In this document: positions 1-10,433 of the stretch, piece by piece
Numbering within the stretch: position 1 is the first letter of the stretch
Layout: the number at the start of each line of letters is the position of its first letter
From: Ovis canadensis
Lineage: Eukaryota; Chordata; Mammalia; Artiodactyla; Bovidae
DNA length: 64,000 bases
Reading direction: 5' to 3'
NCBI RefSeq assembly: GCF_042477335.2
Contig: NC_091245.1
Coordinates: forward strand, 221,401,501-221,465,500
Made by a program: the position numbers and the translations under genes
Notes under the pieces: generated by a model
Databases searched by the model: none
What the model was told of the DNA's origin: nothing
Seen by the model: only the letters and a program-made list of their open reading frames with translations

Positions 1-1683
1 TATTTGTAAAATGAAGTGTTCCAGACCTTATGTTAAAAGAGAGACGTAAATAACAGACTGTATTCAGTTATTTTGCCCTTTATTGAGGAACCAGATTTGT
101 TTTCTTTTTGTTTGTAATCTCATTTTGAAATAATCGGCGAGTTGAGGTACTTTCTTCCAATGCTTTGTACAATATAAACTGTTATGCCTTTCAGTGCATT
201 ACTATGGGAGGAGCAACTAAAAAATAAAGACTTACAAAAATGGTTATTTTTCCCACAGTGTTGTATTTTCCCTTCTCATGCAATTTTTGTTTCCCTTTGG
301 GATCCAGTGATTTAAAGATATGCCGTCTGGGACTTTGATGCCCTAACAGATACATGGAATGTAGAGCATGTGTGTATAGACATTTGAGATGACATGAAAG
401 ATAGCCCTTGGCCCATGGGGAATTGGACTCTCTTCCATTCATTGCTCTGGAATTTCTCCATGTGGTGCAAAGTCAGGGCTCAGGTGCAATAGTACGGGGT
501 CCTTAGGATCACCCCACATCTGCAGCACCCATTTTAGTTAGGACAGAGCAACTTAGTGGGTTTTTTTCTTCTTTATTTTACATAGTACATGCCAAAAGGT
601 GTTCTGTGCTAATTTTTGTTTTTAATAACCCAGATTCTGTTAACTGATTCACAGGAGGATGAGGACCCTTTAAATTTTCCATGATCATTTTAAGTCTTTG
701 TTCACATGCAAAATATATTTTTTTTCATGCAGAATCAGAGGGTAGATATGATTTTGAGTTTTCTTTCTTTACCGCCACCAAAAAATTCACTGCGTATTGC
801 TACAAATTCTTCAAAATAATCACTTAGCAGTTTCTCCATTTTCCATGAGTTTGACCTCCTATGATTTCTTTAACCATTTCACTTCTGTTGAAAATTTATG
901 CTTTCTGCTTTTCACTAGTGTAAGCAATGCTATTTTAATTTTCATTAAAATTGTAATTAATTGGGGTAATTGTTTCTATGTGTTCATATATGTATGCACA
1001 GGTTTGAGTCGTGATGAGTGGTATTTCCATATTATAAATTCTCAAGTGGAGGAGCCATTATGAATATTCTTTGAACCTTAAATATTATGCCAGTTGTTTG
1101 AGAATGTGGCTTTTCAACCAGGCCAGCTGTAGAGGTTTTAACAAGTTCTGCAGATTAAACAAGTATGACACATAGAAGTAGATCCAGACTAATTTCCCTG
1201 TTTGTTTATTTATTCATTCTTAGCCAAATTGCCAGATATGGAGAAACTTCCTACATCCTTTCTAAATGTCAGTAGTATAAGAATTAAATACGGGATGGGG
1301 GAGGGGATAAATATTGCTTTTTAAGTAGAAAGTGGGCACGGGAAGTATTCAGAAAATATACTAAAACTCTAAACTGGTCTACGCAGAAAGAGAAGAAGAA
1401 TCTAGTGTTTGAGACATAAGAACAACACATTCAAGAAAATGGAGACTGGGAATGTGTTATCCATTTCCCTTTGTTTTAAAGAAAAAAACCTATAAATTCT
1501 GAAGCTGTTTGAATATTCTCAACACTACTGAATTCTTGTTAGAGTCTGAGCTTGACATTTCAGTTGTTTGCTAATGCTTAGCCCCTCCAGATTCCAAGGA
1601 GGTTTTCAAGCCTCACATTTCTGCTTTCTTTTACATTCATCTCGCCAGCTGTCTTGCACCACATGGCCCGGTGGGGAGACCAT
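1..1683. other. Unique AT-rich DNA, no gene seen
   Basis: No repeat family, splice-site pair or recognisable protein was found. An 83-codon frame on the minus strand (191-442) and an 88-codon frame on the plus strand (797-1063) are open, but neither resembles a family I know nor has a convincing start context. They are likely chance frames in AT-rich DNA. Confidence 0.6.
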
Positions 1684-1850
1684 GAGATGTGGTGGAGACA
1701 ATGTTGGATTTGGAAGGTGAAGACCTGAGCTTGAGTTCCAGTTCTATTCCTTTGGTGGCTTTGATGTCTTAGGCAAGTCATATACCTTTCAAAATCTCAT
1801 CTGTAAAACCAGGGTACTAATACCTGCTTCTCCTGCTACTGTACTAGGTT
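1684..1850 (+). repeat. MIR SINE relic
   Basis: The order of segments is that of an ancient tRNA-derived MIR. First comes a 'gacctgagcttgagttcc' block, then a 'cttaggcaagtcata' core, then 'aaatctcatctgtaaaacc' and a 'ggtactaatacctgc' segment. It is strongly diverged and has no detectable target duplication, as expected of an element that predates placental radiation. Confidence 0.75.
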
Positions 1851-2061
1851 TTTGTGGATGCTGAAAATCAAAATATATTTTTAGAAATATTTGGGAAAAG
1901 TTGAACACATGCAGGCACTTCATAATTTTTATGGTGGTAGTTAAGAGAATAGAATGTGCATCTGTGTGTGTGTTTATACACATACAAACACTATGTTAAG
2001 AAAAAGTTTCTAAAATATAACAGAAATCTAGAGTATACAAGAGTGGATATGGACCTTTTTT

Positions 2062-2140
2062 GGAAAAACTATTGAAATATAGTTGATTTGCAATATTGTG
2101 TTAGTTTCAAGTGTATAGCAAAGTGATTCAGTTATATATG
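2062..2140 (-). mobile_element. L1 3'-end fragment
   Basis: The stretch 'tatagttgatttgcaatatt' followed by 'gtgttagttt' and 'agcaaagtgattcagttata' is the reverse complement of the ruminant L1 3' UTR. The same motif occurs at 20,780-20,830. It ends in a short (TG)n run at about 2,137-2,153, next to a Bov-tA. Confidence 0.65.
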
Positions 2141-2151
2141 TGTGTGTGTGT

Positions 2152-2362
2152 GTATTGTTGTTTACACTCTAAGTCACGTCCAACTCTTGTGACCCCATGG
2201 AGTATAACCTGCCAGACTCCTCTGTCCATGGGATTTCCCAGCAAAATTACTGGAGTGGGTTGCCATTTCCTTCTCCAGGGCATCTTCCTGACTCAGAGAT
2301 GGGACCCACATCTCCTGCACTGGCAGGCATATTCTTTAACCACTGAACCACTAAGGAAGCCC
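2152..2362 (-). mobile_element. Bov-tA SINE (tRNA-Glu/Bov-A)
   Basis: The Bov-A part (reverse of the 'cactccagtattcttgcctgg' family motif, seen here as 'actggagtgggttgccattt') is followed by the reverse complement of the tRNA-like head, ending '...accactaaggaagccc'. The insertion sits between two L1 3'-end pieces. The copy is moderately diverged, so it is not very recent. Reverse-strand Pol III A/B boxes lie at the right end. Confidence 0.88.
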
Positions 2363-2379
2363 ACGTATATTTCTTTTTT

Positions 2380-2625
2380 TTTTAGTTTTTATTTTATTAT
2401 TTTTTAAATTTAAATTTATTTTAATTGGAGGCTAATTACTTTACAATATTGTATTGGTTTTGTCATACATCATATGTATATACATGTTCCTTTCCAGGTT
2501 CTTTCCCCATTCAGGTTATTACAAAATATTGAGTATACTTTTCTGTGCTATACAATAGGTCCTTGTTGGTTAGCTATTTTATATATAGTAGTGTATATCT
2601 GTTAATCCCAAACTCCTTATCATGT
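2380..2625 (-). mobile_element. Ruminant L1 3' UTR fragment
   Basis: It starts with a T-rich run (the complement of a poly-A tail). It then reads 'ttaattggaggctaattact' and 'caatattgtattggttttg', a landmark of ruminant L1 3' ends that recurs at 57,675-57,710. Further in is 'tgctatacaataggtccttg', also an L1 3' UTR segment. Only the 3' end is present, and there is no coding sequence. Confidence 0.75.
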
Positions 2626-2854
2626 TTCTTGAATAAATATGTAGCTTTGAAAAATAAAGAAAACTCAGTCCTTTGAGAACATGAGCCATCCAGTCTAATT
2701 GCTGTGTGCTCTCCAAAAATTCAAGGACAGTTAAGAAAACACGTTCAAAGAATAAGCATGCACATACTTTTATTTTCAGATAGTGACCATCAACCAATCA
2801 TTATTTTTTATACAGAATAAATAAAATGAGCTATTCATTTTTAAAACTGACTGT

Positions 2855-3060
2855 TATGCCAGTGTCATGCTAGGAATGTGAACATCCATTAGCTCCATTA
2901 ATCATTGCAGTAGGCCTGCATGCAGGAAGTATTATTCCTGTTTCACAGACGAGGAAACTGGAGCTTAGAGAGTCTTAGAGCCTATTCCACTGCCACCCTG
3001 CTGGGAACTGGCTGGCTGAGAATCCACAGGTGCCAGGCTCCTTAGCCTGTGCTTAGTCAA
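2855..3060 (-). repeat. MIR SINE relic
   Basis: Reading on the plus strand, 'cctgtttcacagacgaggaa' and 'actggagcttagagag' are the reverse complement of the MIR core ('cctcatctgtaaaa...' side). The flanks to about 3,060 fit a decayed MIR but are less certain. Confidence 0.65.
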
Positions 3061-3706
3061 GCATCTCAGACCTCCTGGTTCAGGAGCAAGTGAAGAAGTC
3101 CAAAAAGGTCTGTTCCAAACCAAGGCTATGTGCCATGAGAGGCACGGGTTTAACAAGGCTATGTCTCCAAACCAAGAGAGTAAGGTTGTTGGAGATTCAA
3201 ATATGCCCCAGAGACATTTAGGCATCTGAGTCTTGACTGTGAAGAGTTTGAAAGGTAAGCGCTAAACAGTGGTTCCCGGGCTTTTGCTAATCAGATTATT
3301 TCAAGTCAGAACCATAACACTTGTCCTCTTAAAAGATCCTAAATACTTCCTTAACAAGAGGAAGGTTTGAGTCATTTTGTTTGCATACTTTTAACAGGTA
3401 TCTTGAATGTCTTCCTTATCCTTTTTCAAACAAAAATTTACTCCAAACTTATATTTGAACTTATTAACATGACATGAGTTAAGCCCTTTCTAAAATAGTT
3501 AGCAGACTCATTGTGAGAGATGCAAAAGTGAAGGCAAGTAGAGTTGAGAGTGTACTTATTTCATGTTCTCCAAGTTCAAAGAATTATTAATGGAAGGATT
3601 ATGGGGAGAAGTGGGATGATTGAAAACAACAACAGCAACAACAACTAATAGTCTGGGTCCAGAAGACCCAAAGAGAGTTTAGAGAGCCAATCAGCTCTTC
3701 CCTCAA
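3061..3706. other. Unique DNA, no gene seen
   Basis: An 86-codon minus-strand frame starting at 3,225 overlaps the MIR relic and looks accidental. A short (AAC)n-like run, 'aaaacaacaacagcaacaac', lies at about 3,622-3,645. No promoter, splice signals or familiar repeat were seen. Confidence 0.5.
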
Positions 3707-3714
3707 GAGACTTT

Positions 3715-4359
3715 CAGTTCAGTTCAGTCGCTCAGTCGTGTCTGACTCTGCGATCCCATGAATCACAGCACGCTAGGCCTCCCTGTCTATCACCAACTCC
3801 CAGAGTTCACTCAAACTCACATCCATCAAGTCAGTGATGCCATCCAGCCATCTCATCCTCTGTTGTCCCCTTCTCCTCCTGCCCCCTATCCTTCCCAGCA
3901 TCAGAGTCTTTTCCGATGAGTCAGCTGTTCGCATGAGGTGGCCAAAGTACTGGAGTTTCAGCTTTAGCATCATTCCTTCCAAAGAACACCCAGGGCTGAT
4001 CTCCTTTAGAATGGACTGGTTGGATCTCCTTGCAGTCCAAGGGACTTTCAAGAGTCTTCTCCAACACCACAGTTCAAAAGCATCAATTCTTCGGCACTCA
4101 GCCTTCTTCACAGTCCAACTCTCACATCCATACATGACCACTGGAAAATCCATAGCCTTGACTAGATGGACCTTTGTTGGCAATGTAATGTCTCTGCTTT
4201 TAAATATGCTTTCTAGGTTGGTCATAACTTTCCTTCCAAGGAGTAAGCGTCTTTTAATTTCATGGCTGCAGTCACCATCTGCAGTGATTTCGGAGCCCCC
4301 CAAAATAAAGTCTGCCACTGTTTCCACTGTTTCCCCATCTATTTCCCATGAAGTGATGG
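3715..4359 (-). mobile_element. BovB LINE, 5'-truncated, with perfect TSD
   Basis: This is a 3' fragment of the RTE-type LINE BovB inserted antisense. The BovB tail repeat (cagtt/gaact pentamers) begins at 3,715. The minus strand is open from 4,327 to 3,773 (184 codons) and encodes the C-terminal part of ORF2 after the reverse-transcriptase palm, with landmarks such as '[11 protein letters not shown]' and '[12 protein letters not shown]'. The RT catalytic motif lies beyond the truncation and is absent. An exact 8-bp target duplication 'gagacttt' flanks it (3,707-3,714 and 4,360-4,367). The frame is still open, but the piece cannot retrotranspose. Confidence 0.95.
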
Positions 4360-4771
4360 GAGACTTTGGTTAGTATCTAATTGTTCATTATAGTCTGCAT
4401 AACTCTTTTATTAATACAAGAGACTCTCCTTGGTGCAACATTTAGAAAATGATTAAAATAATCCAGAAAATAAAAAGTGCTGGCAAGAGTGGAGAAATGG
4501 GAAACTTTGTGCACTGTTGCTGGGACTGTGAAATGGTGCAGCTACTATGGAAAATGGTATGGCCATTTTAAAAAATTATTAAAAGGAGAACTACCATAGG
4601 ATCTAGCAATTCCATTTCCGGGTATACATCCAAAAGGAAAGCAGAATATCAAAGAGATTTTGTCCATTCATGTTCATAGCAGCATTATTCACAATAGCCT
4701 AGAAGTAGAAGAAACTCAGGTGTCCATCAATGAATGAGTTAGACAAAAAACACATGTAGTATACAGACCAT

Positions 4772-4900
4772 GGATATGGAGGAAATGGCAACCCACTCCA
4801 GTATTCTTACCTGGAAAATCCCATGGACAGAGGAGCTTAGCAAACTACAATCCATGGGGATGCAAAGAGTTGGACAGGACTGAGCAACTGACCATGCATC
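4772..4900 (+). mobile_element. Bov-tA SINE, 3' part, nested in L1M
   Basis: The Bov-A segment 'atggcaacccactccagtat' runs through 'agagttggacaggactgag'; the tRNA-like head is missing. The flanking 'gaccatggat' and 'gaccatgcat' (around 4,765 and 4,890) look like a slightly decayed target duplication. Confidence 0.85.
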
Positions 4901-5170
4901 CATAAACAATAGAATATTAGACTTAAAAAGAAAGAAAATTTTGATACATGCTACAACATTGGTTAAACTTTGAGGACATTATAAGTGAAATAAGCTAGTC
5001 ACAAGAAGACTAATACTGTGATTCCACTCACATGAGGTACCTGGAATTAGTTAAATTTATAGAACTAAAACTAGAATAGTGGTTGCCAGTGGCTGGGAAC
5101 TTGGAGGAATGGGGATCTGTTGTTTAATGAGTATAAAATTTCAATTTTGCAAGATGAAAAGAGTTCTGGA

Positions 5171-5300
5171 GGGGACTTTCTTGCAGTCCAGTGGTTAAGA
5201 CTCTGCATTTCCAATTCAGGGGATGCAAGTTTGATCCCTGATCAGGAAACTAAGATACTAGCCACATGCCACATGGCCTAAAAAGAGAGAGAGAAAAAAA
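5171..5300 (+). mobile_element. tRNA-Glu-derived SINE (short CHR/Bov type), nested in L1M
   Basis: It begins 'ggggactttcttgcagtcca' and carries a B-box-like 'agtttgatccctg', ending in an A-rich tail of (agagag)aaaa. It is flanked by near-identical copies of 'gagttctgga' (5,161-5,170 and about 5,303-5,313), the target duplication in the host L1M. Confidence 0.8.
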
Positions 5301-5420
5301 GTGAGGTTCTGGACATTTGTTGCACAACAGTGTGAATGCGCTCACCACTATTGAACTGTACACTTAATATGATTAAGATGATAAATTTTGTGTTGTATAT
5401 GTTTTTACCTAAAGAAACCT

Positions 5421-5823
5421 GAGCACCGAAGAATTAATACTTTTGAACTGTGGGGTTGGAGAAGACCCTTGAGAGTCCCTTGGACTGCAAGGAGATCCAA
5501 CTAGTCCATCCTAAAGGAGATCAGTCCTGGGTGTTCATTGGAAGGACTGATGTTAAAGCTGAAACTCCAATACTTTGGCCACCTGATGCGAAGAGGTGAC
5601 TCATTTGAAAAGGCCCTGGTGCTGGGCAAAATTGAGGGCAGGAGGAGAAGGGGATGACAGAGGATGAGATGGTTGGATGGCATCACCGACTCAATGGACA
5701 TGGGTTTGGGTGGACTCCGGGAGTTGCTGATGGACAGGGAGGCCTGGTGTGCTGTGGTTCATGGGGTCGCAAAGAGTTGGACATGACTGAGCGACTGGAA
5801 TGAACTGAACTGAACTGAACTGA
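5421..5823 (+). mobile_element. BovB LINE, 3' fragment
   Basis: About 400 bp of the BovB 3' end in sense orientation, from 'gagcaccgaagaattaatac' to the terminal (aactg)n run at 5,800-5,823. It matches the same part of ORF2 as the antisense copy at 3,715-4,359, so the two form an inverted pair. Possible weak duplication 'aaagaaa' at the edges. Confidence 0.93.
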
Positions 5824-7068
5824 AAGTGAAAGAAAAAAGAAATAATGCAATACCTCTTTATATGGTTACTTAAGGTGAAAGAACCTAATTCTATTCAACT
5901 GAAACAGAAATTAATTACCAGGTGCATATTAGAGAGCTCATAACAATTGAAGGGAATGCTGGGGACCCAGGCTTAGAACATAACCCAAAACTAGTGGGTA
6001 CCCAAGCTACAAGCCACAGGCAGCCTCTTAGACTCCTGTCATCAAGATGAATTATCAACTACCATTATGTTCAACTTTTTCTTTTTTTGGTCAATTTGGG
6101 TCTAGATTAAAATTCTAGAGATAGAGCATGAAAATGGCTCTACTTAAAATCCTACTTAATTAAGATTACCATTAAACTCATCTAAAAGTATGGGGCATAA
6201 AAGGCTAGTCCCCATATAGCCAGATTGTTAGAATCCTCCCAAACAAGTGAGAATCAATTATGGATGTCAAAAACAACAATCCGCACCATCTGAATGACAG
6301 GAGAACTAACAAACATGTAAAGGCTAATATTTTCAGTGTAGGACAGAGTTTGGAAATGTCAAGGGTAATCAGAGGTGTAACATGATAGCACATGCAAAAC
6401 TAGAAGTGTTCCAAAAAACAGAGGACTTACAGTCCTCAAAGGAATAACTGCTTCAGTGAATTCTTGAAGTAAGGATTGTTGTAATGTTTTTTTAAGTGCT
6501 TCAACTGTGACTCCTACTGATGACTGTATTGCCAAAACTGGCAATAAAACTGTAGCCCAAGTAGTCACGTATTCCCCAGAATAAAATTGAATTGATTCCT
6601 AAAAGTATTTTGCTTACTTCTTTAGGGCACATGCAATAATCATGGTGAGTAAGCAACTAAAGCATTTGTCTGAATCAAAAGCATTCAGAAAGCCAGTGTC
6701 CAGAAAGGAAAGCTGAAACCACTCGAAATATTTTAGGCAGAGAGGGACTGAATGCAGAGGGTTGTATACAAAAGCACTGGAGGGGCTGAAGAGAAAGAGG
6801 TAAACCAGAGACCAGGAAGTGGCTGGTGACCCTCACTGTGGAGTTGTGAAACCAGGGCCCTGCAGGTAGGGTCACCCTTTCTTCTGTCTTCTCATCTCCC
6901 ACCAGTGCCTTCCATTCACATCACTGGAAACCAAGTGGGAAGAGAGTCTGGGGAGTGAGGTTTTCAAGCACCCGTTCCCTTGTGATACAGATAAATAATG
7001 GGAAAGGTGCTGAGTATCAACAGACCGTATCAGACATAAGACCACTGAAACTACACATACTAGTTTAA
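5824..7068. other. Unassigned DNA with two overlapping minus-strand frames
   Basis: No repeat could be named. On the minus strand, 6,359-6,568 (69 codons from a GTG; the open frame reaches further upstream) and 6,205-6,393 (62 codons) are open. They encode moderately hydrophobic peptides such as 'TWATVLLPVLAIQSS'. I recognise neither; an old mobile-element gene is possible but unproven. The rest (6,600-7,060) shows nothing. Confidence 0.4.
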
Positions 7069-7534
7069 GTGGGAAAATCCTCCAATATTTCCCATTATTT
7101 TTAGAATGTATATCAAGACATCATCATGGCCTCCAGGGCCCTCCATGACCAAGTTTTTGCCTACCACTCTCGTCTGTTTCACTTGCCTATCTGTCTCACA
7201 TATATTCTCTCCTTTCAGTCCCAAATTCATCTCCACTTCCAAATACTTCACACATTGTGCTTTGTGAACTGAAGACTTCCTTTTGCCTTCTTCTCAATGC
7301 AGAACCCCTCTCCCTCAACTTCCCCCTGCTGCCATGTTCTTGATTGGCTAAATTAATTTACTCTTCGGTTTTTAACTTATCTCTTATTTCTTCAGAGAAA
7401 CTTTCCTGATAACTCCTCACTCTTCTTCACAAGTAAATGTTGTAGTATGTTGTATGTTGTATGTTGTAGTCTCTCATCAAATCATTTACCTTGTGTTCAG
7501 TGTGTCCATTACAATTTGTAATTGTATATATGTT

Positions 7535-7689
7535 GGGACGTCACTGGTGGTCCAGTGGTTAAGAATCTGCCTTCCAATGCCGGTAATATGCAGGTCCAAC
7601 CCCTCGTCAGGAAACTAAGATCCCACATGCTATGAGGCATCTAAACCCATGATCTCTAGAGCCCACAAGACGCAACTAGAGAAGCCTGA
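7535..7689 (+). mobile_element. tRNA-Glu-derived SINE head (CHR/ART-type)
   Basis: It begins 'gggacgtcactggtggtcca' and includes 'gtggttaagaatctgcc', 'tctagagcccacaagacgca' and 'actagagaagcc', as in the long tRNA-Glu SINEs of ruminants. It joins directly to a BovB 3' end at about 7,690, as in ART2-type SINE-BovB units. Confidence 0.78.
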
Positions 7690-7985
7690 GAGGAAATCAA
7701 CTCTGAGTATTCATTGGAAGGACTGATGCTGAAGCTGAAGCTGAAGTTCCGATACGCTGACCACCTGATGTGAAGAACTGACTCATTAGAAAAGACCCTG
7801 ATGCTGGGAAAGATTGAGGGCAAGAGGAAAGGGGATGACAGAGGATGAGATGGTTGGCTGGCATCACTGACTCAGTGGACATGAGTCTGAGCAAACTCAG
7901 GGAGATAGTGAAGGAAAGGGAGGCCTGTTATCCTGACATTCATGGGGTCCCAAAGAGCCGGACACAACTTAGTAATTGAACAGCA
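7690..7985 (+). mobile_element. BovB 3' end fused to SINE head
   Basis: About 295 bp of BovB tail, starting 'aggaaatcaactctgagta' and ending '...acacaacttagtaattgaac'. The same 5' breakpoint occurs at 59,022, suggesting a repeatedly amplified unit rather than independent truncations. The copy is diverged and has no open frame of note. Confidence 0.85.
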
Positions 7986-7989
7986 ATGA

Positions 7990-8204
7990 GTTAATTTGCT
8001 TCAGTTGTGTCTGACTATTTGAGACCCTGTGGACTGTAGCCCATCAGGCTCCCCTATCCTTGGGATTTTCCAGGCAAGAATACTGGAGTGAGTTGCCATT
8101 TCCTTCTCCAGAGGTTCTTTCCAACCCAGGGATCAAACCTGTGTCTCTTAGGTCTCCCTCACAGGCAAGCAGGTTCTTTATCCCTAGTGCCACCTGGGAA
8201 GTCC
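7990..8204 (-). mobile_element. Bov-tA SINE, tail-to-tail with the previous unit
   Basis: A complete-looking antisense Bov-tA: Bov-A part first, then the tRNA-like head ending 'gccacctgggaagtcc'. Its 3' end meets the tail of the BovB-tailed unit at 7,985-7,990. Its 5' end abuts 'aactgtatatatatt' (8,205), an imperfect copy of 'aattgtatatatgtt' (7,520-7,534) on the far side of the whole composite. Confidence 0.88.
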
Positions 8205-8369
8205 AACTGTATATATATTTGTAGATAATTTAAGATCCCTATTCCTAAATTCTTAGGCTCCATGAGTGCCCTAACTACGTCTGTCTTGATCAGTGTTTTG
8301 TCCCCAGTGACTAGTACAGACTATGGCACATTGTGGTTTTTCTGTAAATGTTATTAAACCAGTGGATAG

Positions 8370-8935
8370 ACTCCAAACCATTCTCAGTGGTTACCTCCAA
8401 GAGAGGAGTGGAGAAAGTAACTTTTTACAATGTACACTTTTATTTTATTGCTTTCAGTTAGAATGAATTACTCTTGTGTTAAAAAAAGAAAAAAACACAT
8501 ATATTTCTTTTTATGAGCCTACCTCCTGAGCAAGAGACTCTAAATTCTAAGAATTCATCATAAGATATTAATCAGCATTACACACTGATATTTGCATCCA
8601 TGGACATTCACTAAACATTAATAACAGAAAATTTTATCAATATTGAAGTCAAACAAAAGGGATCCAGTGAAGTAAACCATGCTATGTCTGCATGACCATG
8701 GTTAAATACATGGACAGATAATGCCAACATATTATTAAATGAAAAGTCTCGTTACAAATGACTGGAGGTTATACACTGTAACATTTTACTGGTTAGTAGG
8801 GTTATGGGTGAATTTGTTTTCTTCTTTGTGCTTATCTACATTTTTACATTATCTAAAAATAAACATGCATTACTTTTTAAATGAGAAAAATATTATAAAA
8901 ACAAGAAACTTCTCTCAAATTATTAAATAGAACAA
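8370..8935 (+). mobile_element. Old L1M 3' UTR pieces
   Basis: 'tctcagtggttacctccaag' and 'acaatgtacacttttatttt' (8,378-8,450), then 'catccatggacattcact', 'cattttactggttagtaggg' and 'ttatgggtgaatttg' (8,597-8,890), match the 3' UTR of ancient L1M elements in sense orientation. They may be two overlapping relics, and no coding part remains. Confidence 0.6.
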
Positions 8936-9132
8936 AGGTGACTCAGACCAGAAAGAATCTGCTTGCAATGCAGGAGACCTGGATTTGATCCCTGGGTCAG
9001 TAAATTTCCTTGGAGAAGGGAATGGCAACCCACTCCAGTGTTCTCGCCTGGAGAATTCCAAGGACACAAGAGCCTGGCGGTATACAGTCCATAGGGTTGC
9101 AAAGAGTCAGACACGACTGAGTGACTAACACA
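8936..9132 (+). mobile_element. Bov-tA SINE
   Basis: The tRNA-Glu-like head ('gaatctgcttgcaatgcagg', B box 'atttgatccctg') is followed by Bov-A ('atggcaacccactccagtgt' to 'cagacacgactgagtgacta'). It forms an inverted pair with 9,378-9,590. Confidence 0.92.
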
Positions 9133-9377
9133 GCAAAGAGAAAAAGAGAAGACGTTTTGTCTGAGGGAGTGATGTATGTGCTTTCATATCATCAACCGTG
9201 AGAGTCAGATGAGACTGAACTGTTTACTATGTAAGTGACAAGACTAACAAACAACTATGACGGTTTTGTCCAAGGTCCAAGGTCACAGAGATGATGTGGT
9301 GTTGAAACTCAAGTTTCCGCTTTCTGGGCCACTTTCCTGTGAACCATTCTCAGGATGAGGAGTGGGTAGAGTTTGTG

Positions 9378-9590
9378 GGTGTATGTTCAGTCGTGCCCAA
9401 CTCTTTGTGACCCTGTAGACTGTAGCCCAGCTTCCCCTCTGTCCATGTGACTTTACCCACAAGAATACCAAAGTGGGTTGCCATTTCCTCCTCCAGGGGC
9501 TCTTCCCAACCCAAAGATCAAACCCATGTCTCTCAAGTCTCTTGCATTGGCAGGCAGATTCTTTACCACTGAGCCACGTGGAAAGTCCTG
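9378..9590 (-). mobile_element. Bov-tA SINE
   Basis: Antisense copy: Bov-A reads 'cagtcgtgcccaactctttg' on the plus strand, and the reverse-complemented head ends 'accactgagccacgtggaaa' near 9,578. Older than the copy at 8,936 by visible substitutions. Confidence 0.9.
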
Positions 9591-10433
9591 GAATGTGAGA
9601 TGAGAGTGGAGTCCAATTCTAGTGCCCCCTAAGGGAGCTGGGGTCAAGGGTTTCCATAGTGAATTCATGGGTTAGAGTACCTCTGAATGTCCCTAAATCA
9701 ACACCAATGCCGTAAGTGTTAGATCATATTTGAACTTGTTTTTATGTTCAACCCAAAGAAAAGGAAACATGTCTTTAAGGCAACACACTTATTGACATAT
9801 TATAAGAATAGTTATGGTAGCCATTTCCCTCATGTAGATTTATGTTGATTTTATTTCAGTTTGGAGTTCTAACTACTCATCAGAAACGGGGCTCTTTTAA
9901 TAACTAGCTGAATGGTATTGAGCTCATACAAGCAAGATATGATGAAAGGCATTTTGTGTAAACCATCTCAGAAGGAAAAACTGTCTTTTAATATTTTCTC
10001 TACATTATTTCTGCAGGATAAAATTGTGGCTTCTTCCAATCATCTCTGTAGGTAGCAGCATCTCTAAAACTGGATAAATAAATCAGGAGAACGAAGAATC
10101 AGAGATTCCCCCAAAGAAGCAGTGTTAACAAGTCTAACAGGAGGCCAGTTAGTGTTGTGACTTTGTCAAAAAGTAACAACTCACCGCCAGCATTGAAATC
10201 ATCCCTGTCTGTTACAGTCACATTCTTCTCACTTAAAATAATAATGCATTATTCTAAGAGGAGTAACATATTAGTGACATATTGTGTGGTTTCAGTCAGC
10301 ATTATTTTGGATTTGTGAATCTGATCTTTTCCTCTGTGGTCACATGGGGAGGCCATATTTTTTGAAGAGGTCAGAGTAAGATAGCATGGTCAGTAAGGGA
10401 CAGATTTGAAGCACTCTCTGAATGAGTGATATG
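9591..10433. other. Unique DNA, no gene seen
   Basis: No repeat or gene recognised. The few open frames are short and continue into flanking repeats. Confidence 0.5.

Larger units (their letters stand above)
4431..5420 (+). mobile_element. Old L1M 3' end, interrupted twice
   Basis: The sequence follows the end of an ancient mammalian L1. The segments run in order: 'tgcactgttgctgggactgt', 'tccatttccgggtatacatc', 'catagcagcattattcacaa', 'gtggttgccagtggctggga' and 'attgaactgtacactt'. Two SINEs (4,772-4,900 and 5,171-5,300) interrupt it, and the L1 continues in register after each one. It is heavily diverged and non-functional, with no open frame. Confidence 0.85.
7069..8368 (+). mobile_element. 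L2 LINE 3' region, split by a composite insertion
   Basis: The order of segments is that of the ancient L2 3' end. 'ggcctccagggccctccatg', 'tgcctaccactctcgtctg' and 'gagaaactttcctgataact' precede the insertion (7,069-7,534). 'aggctccatgagtgccctaa' and 'ttttgtccccagtgactagt' follow it (8,205-8,368). Host continuity across 7,535-8,204 shows a clean insertion. No coding capacity remains. Confidence 0.82.

Noticed and set aside
3834..4373. 179-codon plus-strand frame opposite the BovB ORF2 remnant, and similar mirror frames at 11,213-11,590, 16,182-16,550, 19,038-19,424, 37,352-37,720 and 52,263-52,628
   Set aside because: They are the reverse-strand reading of conserved BovB sequence. The same peptide style recurs in every copy because the DNA is repeated, not because a gene exists.
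5800..5823. Tandem pentamers (aactg)n at several places, considered as CRISPR-like or satellite repeats
   Set aside because: They are the normal 3' termini of BovB; no spacers or unit conservation as in CRISPR, and the DNA is mammalian.
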